Shown one piece after another: positions 42,795-49,255 of a DNA stretch of 49,305 bases. Every line of letters starts with the position of its first letter. The first letter of the stretch is position 1. Under the pieces are notes generated by a model, which did not search any database, was not told the DNA's origin, and saw only the letters and a list, made by a program, of their open reading frames with translations. The stretch is from an uncultured Oscillochloris sp. (lineage in GTDB: Bacteria; Chloroflexota; Chloroflexia; Chloroflexales; Chloroflexaceae): assembly GCA_903887465.1 (NCBI GenBank), contig CAISPW010000090.1, positions 1 through 49,305 of the forward strand, in the 5' to 3' direction. The position numbers and the translations under genes were made by a program.

Positions 42795-43060
42795 AAGGTT
42801 TTCGCTCCTGTCGTGTTGCGATTCGACAGCTAATGATACGAATAACGCCATTACGGTCGGTATGAACAACAAGTAAGGATACGGTTATATTCCGATGTGC
42901 CAATACTAATGAACCGGTCTTCGCTATCCGAATGCGATTCATCATGAAACGTAAGGAGAAACGGATCTGTAAAAATAGTTATTGCATCTCGAAATGTAAC
43001 ACCATGCTTTTGTGTATTGCTCTTCGCCTTTTCTTCATCCCACTCAAATACAAAATCCAT
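42781..43060 (-). pseudogene. BrnT-family toxin gene with a +1 frameshift
   Basis: The N-terminal part (MDFVFEWDEEKAKSNTQKHG, then FHDESHSDSEDRFISIGTSE) is a clear BrnT ribonuclease toxin. After NRI the frame breaks and stops early. Skipping one base in the ATCCTTA stretch (about 42880-42890) restores LLVVHTDRNGVIRIISCRIA and TRQERK, the normal BrnT C-terminus, ending at a TAA (42783-42781) that overlaps the antitoxin start. Repaired length is about 92 aa, normal for the family. GAGGG lies 5 nt before the ATG at 43060. The change is a one-base insertion, a sequencing error, or rarely programmed frameshifting. Confidence 0.85.
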
Positions 43061-43091
43061 TAATACCCTCACATTGGAGTTTCATCGCACA

Positions 43092-43120
43092 AGTGTACCA
43101 TAGTGCCAGCCGTATCGCAA
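43092..43120 (-). promoter_or_regulatory. Promoter of the TA-sigma-CHAT gene set
   Basis: On the minus strand TTGCGA (43120-43115), 17-bp spacer and TACACT (43097-43092), with the toxin ATG at 43060. The divergent LuxR-type gene starts at 43222, so regulators may bind between. Confidence 0.65.
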
Positions 43121-43221
43121 GCCCATCCAAGACATCTGACCCAAAAACACGCTGGGAAAACCTCCGGCGAACATGCTCACTGTGGTAACGAGTCATCCGC
43201 TGAGTGACGGAGTCCACCCAC

Positions 43222-43716
43222 ATGACCGAGAGACAACCCGTGCCGATGCCATCCTCACCCGACACTCTTCTGACGCCGCGTGAACACTACGTTATGGATC
43301 GGGTTGTGTGCGGCGACAACGACAGACAGATCGGCCACCTGCTCGGTATCTCACCACAGACCGTGACCCACTACGTGCATGGCGTGTGCCTGAAGCTGGG
43401 CGTGCCCAATCGAACTGCCGCCGCCGTGTGGTACGACCTGCGCCACGGGCAACCCGCGACGGAGGATGGACGGCAGCCGCCCCACGAGCCCCTGAGCCCC
43501 CAGGAGCGCCGGGTGATCGAACTGGTCGCCGAGGGTGTCGGCGACCCGCAGATCGCGGCGCACCTCGGGGTATCGTTTTCCAGCGTGCGCCAGTACCTAC
43601 TGAGCGTGCGCCGCAAGCTCGACGCGCCCAACCGCACCGCTGCCGCAGTTGAGTACTACCGCCAAGAAAGAGCATTGTCTCATATGAAAAAGACAGGTGG
43701 CGATAACGAGGGATGA
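43222..43716 (+). CDS. Regulator with two LuxR-type helix-turn-helix domains
   Basis: A 164-aa protein made of two tandem GerE/LuxR-type DNA-binding domains: residues 15-75 (LTPREHYVMDRVVCGDNDRQ, VTHYVHGVCLKLG) and 88-150 (LSPQERRVIELVAEGVGDPQ, VRQYLLSVRRKLDAPNRTAA). No receiver or sensor domain is present. The ATG at 43222 is preferred to a GTG at 43204; a GGAG lies 9 nt upstream. Two such domains in one chain suggest binding of a direct repeat as a monomer. It is divergent from the TA-sigma-CHAT set and is a candidate regulator of it. Its last 100 bp are duplicated at 48612-48712. Confidence 0.8.
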   Translation: MTERQPVPMPSSPDTLLTPREHYVMDRVVCGDNDRQIGHLLGISPQTVTHYVHGVCLKLGVPNRTAAAVWYDLRHGQPATEDGRQPPHEPLSPQERRVIELVAEGVGDPQIAAHLGVSFSSVRQYLLSVRRKLDAPNRTAAAVEYYRQERALSHMKKTGGDNEG

Positions 43717-43760
43717 CCTCTACGATACAGGGTGGAACGCTGTCATATATGTAATGTGTT

Positions 43761-43939
43761 ACTACCGCAAAAGGCACGCTGTCCGGCACCGCCCGCCGTC
43801 GGGCTGAAGCCCTCTGCTAGATTCAACGAAGCCCGCTGAAGCGGGCTAGATGAGCCCGCTTCAGCGGGCTTCGTCGAATCTAGCCCGCCCGTTTACGGGC
43901 CGGGCGCTTGGGATGACAGCGTGCCTTTTGCGGTAGTGC
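43761..43939 (+). mobile_element. Family C structured miniature element, copy 2
   Basis: A 179-bp element with perfect 23-bp terminal inverted repeats that begin ACTACCGCAAAAGGCACGC (43761-43783 and 43915-43937). GTAATGTGTTAC occurs on both sides (43751-43762, 43940-43951), as a target duplication would. Inner hairpins: GGGCTGAAGCCC (43801-43812), a 31-bp stem (43817-43847 with 43853-43883) whose arms are themselves palindromic, and GCCCGTTTACGGGC (43887-43900). It has no coding capacity. Confidence 0.92.
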
Positions 43940-43969
43940 GTAATGTGTTACAGGAAGGATTCGTCTTGT

Positions 43970-44100
43970 CAAATACCCAGGGCTAAAGCTCTTGGGCTTG
44001 CGCCTCAACCCAAACGCTGAAGCGTCGGATCGGGCACCATAGGCTGTGTGACGGCAGCCCGCTGAATATTGATCGCCGCGTTGTAGTCGGCAGGAGCCGT
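43970..44100 (-). ncRNA. Predicted omega (guide) RNA region of the TnpB element
   Basis: In TnpB elements the guide RNA derives from the 3' end of tnpB through the right end of the element, and the guide is the flanking DNA. Here that region is the last 30 codons of tnpB plus the right-end hairpin on the minus strand. Expression and exact ends cannot be seen; this is inferred from the family. Confidence 0.4.
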
Positions 44101-45165
44101 ATGTCTACACACAACACAACAGAATTGAGCCTGCGACCGGCGGTTTGCCCGTTCGGTATGCCCACAGACGCTACAGCGTTGGCTGGTGTAGCGCGGGTCA
44201 ACGAAGACCACACGCACGCCCGCCCGTTGCGCCTTGTAGGCGATACAGGAACGCAGATGCAAGAATGCCCAATTGCTGTGTCGTGCCCGTTGGTCTGCGC
44301 TCTGAACCTTTACCCGCTCACGGATGCCTGCCAGATCTTCCAAGGCAATTCCGCGTGCGGTGCGTTTCGCAGTTTCCACAAGCCGCTTGCTGATTCGGTG
44401 ATCGGTATCCTTTTGAAAGCGTTGCTGCCGCGCCTTCAATCGTTTCAGGTGTCGTTTGGCCGACTTGGTACGTACACGCTGGAGCGCGGCGCGGCGGGCG
44501 CGATACCAGCGGCGGAGGCGCTCTACGTCTGCGCCCGTGTACGTCTCGCCGTCACTATCGGCGGCGAGGGTGACGATCCCCAGGTCTACCCCAAGAAAGC
44601 CGGTCGGCTCATCAGGCGCAGGATCGGCCTTTGTCTGCGTGATGTGCAGATACCACACCCCATCACGGCAGAACAGCTCTGCGCCGCCGATCTTCCAGCT
44701 TCGGTCATAGAGCGTGTTTCGCTGGAACGTACCCAGATCCATCTGCCCCACCACGCGCCCGCCCAGCGTGTACAGGCTCACTTGATCCAGACGCATCAGG
44801 CGATAGGTTCGCATGTCGTAGCGGATCGAACTATCGTCGCGAAAGGTCGGGCAGGTTCGCGGGATAGACTCGCCCGTCTGCTTGTCGCGCCGCTCGGGGG
44901 CAGCACGCACGGCGCGAACCGCCTCTGCCGCCTTATCTCGCGCACAGCAGGCCAGTTGCGATCCCAGCCCGTAGGTGATTCGGCTTTCAAGATAGACGAG
45001 ATGATGCAGCTTGTTCTTGTTCGTGACGTTCTGTGTCCACGCCACCGACGCACAATAGGTCGCGGCGCGATTAAACGCCACGGCAGTTGCGCGCAACGCG
45101 GCATTACTCGCGCTATCAAGCGCCAGTTTGCAGCATACCGTTCGGGTGGAAACAGTTTCACTCAT
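44005..45165 (-). CDS. tnpB: TnpB, RNA-guided nuclease of the IS605 type
   Basis: A 386-aa TnpB protein. The RuvC-like active site is complete: Asp194 (GVDLGIVTLA), Glu276 (GIALEDLAGIRE) and Asp360 (HTAPADYNAAINIQ). The zinc finger has Cys331, Cys334, Cys350 and Cys353. Length is normal for the family, so it may be active. TnpB proteins cut DNA guided by an omega RNA from the element's right end, keeping the element in the genome. A -10 box TATACT (45177-45172) lies 12 nt from the ATG with no Shine-Dalgarno sequence. Confidence 0.95.
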   Translation of the reverse strand: MSETVSTRTVCCKLALDSASNAALRATAVAFNRAATYCASVAWTQNVTNKNKLHHLVYLESRITYGLGSQLACCARDKAAEAVRAVRAAPERRDKQTGESIPRTCPTFRDDSSIRYDMRTYRLMRLDQVSLYTLGGRVVGQMDLGTFQRNTLYDRSWKIGGAELFCRDGVWYLHITQTKADPAPDEPTGFLGVDLGIVTLAADSDGETYTGADVERLRRWYRARRAALQRVRTKSAKRHLKRLKARQQRFQKDTDHRISKRLVETAKRTARGIALEDLAGIRERVKVQSADQRARHSNWAFLHLRSCIAYKAQRAGVRVVFVDPRYTSQRCSVCGHTERANRRSQAQFCCVVCRHTAPADYNAAINIQRAAVTQPMVPDPTLQRLG

Positions 45166-45171
45166 AGAGAC

Positions 45172-45177
45172 AGTATA
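45172..45177 (-). promoter_or_regulatory. -10 box of the tnpB promoter (leaderless)
   Basis: TATACT on the minus strand, with the ATG (45165) 12 nt from its first base. The -35 position is weak. Confidence 0.5.
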
Positions 45178-45281
45178 CCATACCTATCACGCCCGTACAC
45201 CTCGGGGCTAAAGCCGCTCAAGCGGGGCGCTCCTCCCACGGCTAAAGCTCGTGGGTTTCCGCGCCTAAAGGTAAACCTTCA

Positions 45282-48200
45282 ATGAACCGATCAATCCTCT
45301 TCCGCAGGCTGGCGAGTGTGGTTACGCTGTTGTTTGTGGCACTGCTGTTCGGGACTCGATCTGTGGCGCAGAGCGCACCATCGATCAGCGGTTTTCGACT
45401 GCCATTCGAGGGAGGGCCATTTAGTATTGTTCAGGGACCTAGTTGCCCTCAGTATAGCCATTTAGCCGTACCAGAAGCAATTGACTTTGTCATGCCTGAA
45501 GGTACACACCTCGTTGCAGTCCAATCAGGCACAGTTGTATTCGTAGGATGGGACGGGAATTATGGCAACCAAGTAAGAGTAACACACGACAACGGGTTAA
45601 CTAGTTGGTACAACCACATACAGCCCAATGGATTTCAGGTGTCAATTGGTGACAGAGTTAACCAAGGTCAAGTCATAGCTCTTTCGGGTACTACGGGCAA
45701 ATCAGATCTCCCTCATTTACACTTTGAAGTACGAGAGGGTGGGACTCAAGTAGCGATTGATACCCTGCCGGGAATATCATGGGATTCAGGAAGTCACTGT
45801 ACCGGTTCTGCGACTGGGGGACCTGCCGCCACCTCTAATAAAAAGCCCCCTCTGAATAACTGTTTCACATGGCTCAACGACACCCGCATCGATTGCTTCG
45901 TCCGAGGCACCGATAACCGGATGTACCAGCGCTACTGGAATGGCGGCGGGTGGTCGGAGTTTGATTTAGGAGGCACTCTCGCGTCGGCTCCAACATGCTT
46001 TCCGTGGCTCAACGAATCCCAAATCCATTGCTTCGCCCAAGGCACTGATAATCGGATGTACCAACGCTTTTGGAATGGTGGCGCTTGGTCGGTCTGGATT
46101 GACCTAGGAGGCACCCTTGCGTCGGCCCCAGCATGTTTTCCTTGGCTCAACGGATCTCAAATCCATTGCTTCGCCCGAGGCACCGATAACCGGATGTACC
46201 AGCGTTTCTGGAATGGCGGTTGGTCGGACTGGATTGATTTGGGAGGCACCCTTGCGTCGGCTCCAACGTGTTCCCCTTGGTTTAACGGATCCCAAATCCA
46301 CTGCTTCGCCCGAGGCACTGATAACCGGATGTACCAGCGTTTCTGGAATGGTGGTTGGTCGGACTGGATTGATTTAGGGGGAACCCTCGCGTCGGCCCCA
46401 ACATGCTTCCCGTGGCTCAATGAATCTCAAGTCCATTGCTTCGCCCGAGGCACTGATAATCGGATGTACCAACGCTTTTGGAATGGTGGCGCTTGGTCAG
46501 ACTGGATTGATTTAGGAGGAACCCTCGCGTCGGCCCCAACATGTTTCCCGTGGCTCAACGAATCTCAAGTCCATTGCTTCGCCCGAGGCACTGATAATCG
46601 GATGTACCAACGTTTCTGGAATGGTGGTTGGTCAGATTGGATTGATCTAGGGGGAACCCTCGCGTCGGCTCCAACATGCTTCCCGTGGCTTAACGACACC
46701 CGGATAGATTGTTTTGCTCAGGGCACCGATAATAGCCTTCAGCAACGCTACTGGAACGGCCTTTGGTCCAACTGGATTAACCTTGGTGGCAGTGTTAATT
46801 TGACAATAGTGGATACTTCCCCCCAGGTCACACTCTCTCCCTTACAAGTGACCCGTGGCGCGCAGCAGAATGAGAGCGGGAGCGGCTTCACCCCGAATGG
46901 GCCGTTGCATATGTCCATCCGCTTGCCCGATGGCACGTACTACGAGCAGGCCCTCCAGGCCGATGCCAACGGGAGATTTGCTACTCCGTATACGATGCCC
47001 ATGAATGCGCAAATCGGGCACTATGCCTACCGTATCCAGGATCTCACCACGGGTATCTGGAGCAATACCGTTGAGTATGACGTGCTGGCCAGTACCCCGC
47101 CGGTGACACCGACAACGGCGACCCGGACGGCGACGACAGCAACGGCGATACCGCCAACAGCGACGACCATGACCCCGACCCCAACGGCAGCGACCCTGAC
47201 CCCAACCCCGACGGCGTCGGCAACGACCGGAAGTGTGCTGGCACTCGTTCCCGCCGCGACAACGCTTTCCGTTGGGGGGACGCTCGCGGTGGCGGTGGAG
47301 GTGCGCAGTGGCACCCAGCCCATTGACGGTGCCGCCGTCTACCTTGATTTTGACCCGGCGGTGCTGGAGGTCGTGAGCGTCATCCCCAGTGCATCGCTCC
47401 CCATCTCATTGACCCAGAAGAGTGACCCTATTGGCGGACACCTCGACCTTATCCGGGGTGCGATCTCCTCTCTTCCCCAAGGGACGTTCTCGTTGGCGAC
47501 GGTTACCTTCCGCGCTCGCATCGCCGCACCCACGGGTACCTCGCTCAGCATCAGCCGAACCACCGCCCGTCCCAGTGATGTCTCTTTCGGCGGCATCTCG
47601 AAGTTGGGGCAGACTATTCCTGCCACCCTCACCATCCGCGATGGGTCGATGATTACCGTTGACGTGCCGTTTGAGGGACGCCCACAGGCTCCCAGCGTAC
47701 GCCTGAGTGTCCCACTCTCGGTCACGCTCACCCTCGCCGGAGCCACCACTCCTGCCTATCAGGCCATGCTGACCACCGACCAGTACGGGCGCTTCCCACT
47801 CGTGGGGATTGTCCCCGGCACCTATACCCTCAGCGTGAAACACCCACAATCCCTGCGCGTCCAGATCACCGCCGTGATCACCAGCGGAACCGCAACGCTC
47901 TCCCTCGGATTACTCCCGAGTGGTGATGCGAACAATGATAATCAGATCAACCTGCTCGACTTCTCGCTACTGTCGGGTACCTTTGGGAAGAGTAGCAGTA
48001 CCACCGGCTACGATAGTCGGGCCGACTTCAACAACGATAACATCATCAATCTGCTGGACTTCTCACTGCTCGCCAAGAACTTTGGCAAGGCGGGGTTGGC
48101 CTCATCTCCGCTCGCACTCACCACGGTGAATACTCCGCAGGTGGTTGCCCAGGTCGTGCGGGATCTGCGTGCGGGGGAAACGTTCGCCCTGGATCTGGCG

Positions 48201-48584
48201 GTGAACGCGCCGATGACGGGTATTGACGGGGCCGCCGCCTATCTCAATTTCGACCCGACGCTACTTGAGGTAGCCACCATCACGGGGGATCCGACGCTGG
48301 ATCTATCGCTCCAGCAGGAGATTGACAACCCTAATGGACAGGTGGCGTTGGTACGCGGCACGCTCACGAGTCCGCTCCCCACGGGCCGGGTGAACCTGGG
48401 GCGGATCACCTTTCGGGCACGGACGCAGGCCACTGCCGCCGTAATCACGCTGGTTGATGACGGCGGACTGCGCCAGAGCGCGGTGACAGCCAACGGGCGC
48501 ACCCTGGCACAGACGGACGCGCCCTGGCAACTCACGGCGACGACAGCGGGCTATTCTGTCTATCTACCGCTGGTTGTCCGCTAA
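45282..48584 (+). CDS. Secreted M23 peptidase with lectin-type propeller, cohesin, dockerin and cohesin domains
   Basis: An 1100-aa exoprotein. Signal peptide (about 1-31). M23 LytM-type domain (about 40-165) with zinc and catalytic residues His60, Asp68, His112, His145 and His147: complete. Seven tandem blades (about 192-503) of the PLL-like propeller type (FARGTDNRMYQRFWNGG, WSDWIDLGG). A beta domain (510-600), a Thr/Pro linker (603-650), a cohesin-like domain (about 650-785), a short regulatory-like domain, a type I dockerin with two calcium loops (GDANNDNQINLLDFSLL, ADFNNDNIINLLDFSLL; about 880-940), and a second cohesin-like domain (945-1085). It ends in YSVYLPLVVR. The 5' half is less GC-rich than the 3' half, suggesting gene fusion. 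A tnpB element abuts the start codon. Confidence 0.93.
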   Translation: MNRSILFRRLASVVTLLFVALLFGTRSVAQSAPSISGFRLPFEGGPFSIVQGPSCPQYSHLAVPEAIDFVMPEGTHLVAVQSGTVVFVGWDGNYGNQVRVTHDNGLTSWYNHIQPNGFQVSIGDRVNQGQVIALSGTTGKSDLPHLHFEVREGGTQVAIDTLPGISWDSGSHCTGSATGGPAATSNKKPPLNNCFTWLNDTRIDCFVRGTDNRMYQRYWNGGGWSEFDLGGTLASAPTCFPWLNESQIHCFAQGTDNRMYQRFWNGGAWSVWIDLGGTLASAPACFPWLNGSQIHCFARGTDNRMYQRFWNGGWSDWIDLGGTLASAPTCSPWFNGSQIHCFARGTDNRMYQRFWNGGWSDWIDLGGTLASAPTCFPWLNESQVHCFARGTDNRMYQRFWNGGAWSDWIDLGGTLASAPTCFPWLNESQVHCFARGTDNRMYQRFWNGGWSDWIDLGGTLASAPTCFPWLNDTRIDCFAQGTDNSLQQRYWNGLWSNWINLGGSVNLTIVDTSPQVTLSPLQVTRGAQQNESGSGFTPNGPLHMSIRLPDGTYYEQALQADANGRFATPYTMPMNAQIGHYAYRIQDLTTGIWSNTVEYDVLASTPPVTPTTATRTATTATAIPPTATTMTPTPTAATLTPTPTASATTGSVLALVPAATTLSVGGTLAVAVEVRSGTQPIDGAAVYLDFDPAVLEVVSVIPSASLPISLTQKSDPIGGHLDLIRGAISSLPQGTFSLATVTFRARIAAPTGTSLSISRTTARPSDVSFGGISKLGQTIPATLTIRDGSMITVDVPFEGRPQAPSVRLSVPLSVTLTLAGATTPAYQAMLTTDQYGRFPLVGIVPGTYTLSVKHPQSLRVQITAVITSGTATLSLGLLPSGDANNDNQINLLDFSLLSGTFGKSSSTTGYDSRADFNNDNIINLLDFSLLAKNFGKAGLASSPLALTTVNTPQVVAQVVRDLRAGETFALDLAVNAPMTGIDGAAAYLNFDPTLLEVATITGDPTLDLSLQQEIDNPNGQVALVRGTLTSPLPTGRVNLGRITFRARTQATAAVITLVDDGGLRQSAVTANGRTLAQTDAPWQLTATTAGYSVYLPLVVR
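45861..46790 (+). repeat. Seven near-identical 135-138-bp tandem repeats encoding propeller blades
   Basis: Seven units in one frame, each encoding about 45-46 residues with two conserved Cys (C-x-P-W and H-C-F). The inner units (2-6) are nearly identical at DNA level, which points to recent duplication or gene conversion; units 1 and 7 are more divergent. Seven is the number needed to close a PLL-type propeller. Confidence 0.9.
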
Positions 48585-48611
48585 CCAACACAGCGTCCCG
48601 GAAATACCTTC

Positions 48612-48712
48612 GATGCGCCCAACCGCACCACAGCCGCAGTTGAGTACTACCGCCAGGTAAGAGCGTTGTCTCATATGAAAAGGACAGGTAGCAATAGGGA
48701 GGGACGACCTTT
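48612..48712 (+). pseudogene. Duplicated 3' end of the LuxR-type gene
   Basis: About 100 bp match 43620-43722, the end of the double-HTH regulator, with an estimated identity near 87%. The frame reads DAPNRTTAAVEYYRQVRALS. The rest of the gene copy is missing. The two copies flank the block that holds the family C element, tnpB and the M23 exoprotein. Confidence 0.85.
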
Positions 48713-48801
48713 AGAAGCTGTCTGAAAAGACCTGTCAGATGGTTCTTGTGTGTCTTACCTGACAGGTCTAGGACGTAGCCATACCTTTTCAGACAGCTTC
48801 T
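48713..48801. repeat. Nested inverted-repeat element (89 bp)
   Basis: Perfect 17-bp ends AGAAGCTGTCTGAAAAG (48713-48729) and its inverse (48785-48801), with an inner 9-bp pair ACCTGTCAG / CTGACAGGT (48730-48738, 48759-48767). It starts where the LuxR-gene copy ends. Probably a miniature transposon relic; no target duplication is clear. The stretch 48802-48956 shows nothing recognisable. Confidence 0.75.
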
Positions 48802-48956
48802 GAGGGCTGCCGAACACGGGATGCGGCGGCGCGGTGGGCAGGCGAGAGCGAAGCTGAGTCGCCTGCCGCCGTGCCACCGCCCTCGGTCGCGGGAATGCGT
48901 GACGGGGACGCGCTCGCGTGTGGTTGGCGGCGCTCCGCAGCGGGGCGCCTCCCGCC

Positions 48957-49242
48957 CTGCGCGGGCACGGGCGATCAGCGAAGCCTCGGGGGCGCTACCG
49001 CATCTCGCAGTTCGCCGACGATATGGCCGCGCTGCTGCGGGCGCTAGGCACCGAGCCCGCGCCCGTCGTCGGGCTCTCGCTGGTCGGTAGCCTACAAGGC
49101 AGCCTACTGCGCGATGATTCCCTACGGCGAACTGGCCGTGATCGCCGGGTCGCGGCACCTCACGCCGATTGACCGACCGGATGCGCTGAACGCGACAGTG
49201 CTACGCTTCCTCAACAAACGCGGCGGGACAGGCAGCGCGTAG
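48957..49242 (+). pseudogene. Alpha/beta-hydrolase gene relic, internally deleted
   Basis: The first part reads LRGHGRSAKPRGRYRISQFA, then DDMAALLRALGTEPAPVVGL and SLVGS: the oxyanion and nucleophile-elbow region of an alpha/beta hydrolase (GxSxG with the last Gly changed to Val). After about 49090 the frame shifts to YGELAVIAGSRHLTPIDRPD, then ALNATVLRFLNKR and a stop (49240-49242): the C-terminal region with the catalytic His. The cap and core between are deleted, and there is no start codon. Clearly dead. Confidence 0.8.
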
Positions 49243-49255
49243 CGCCCTGCGCAGC

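Larger units (their letters stand above)
43970..45270 (-). mobile_element. TnpB-only IS200/IS605-type element
   Basis: The element carries only tnpB, without the TnpA Y1 transposase, so it depends on TnpA from elsewhere. The left end (about 45230-45270) has a subterminal hairpin CCCACGAGCTTTAGCCGTGGG on the minus strand. The right end (about 43970-44000) has the hairpin CCCAAGAGCTTTAGCCCTGGG just after the tnpB stop. Exact borders are not certain, as such elements make no target duplication. The left border lies about 12 bp before the start codon of the M23 exoprotein gene. Confidence 0.8.

Noticed and set aside
45861-46790. Regular repeats resembling a CRISPR array
   Set aside because: Units are 135-138 bp, coding and contiguous without spacers; they encode propeller blades.
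48532-49158. Minus-strand open frame of 208 codons at the right end
   Set aside because: It overlaps the LuxR-gene copy, the nested inverted repeat and the hydrolase relic on the opposite strand, and has no domain of its own.
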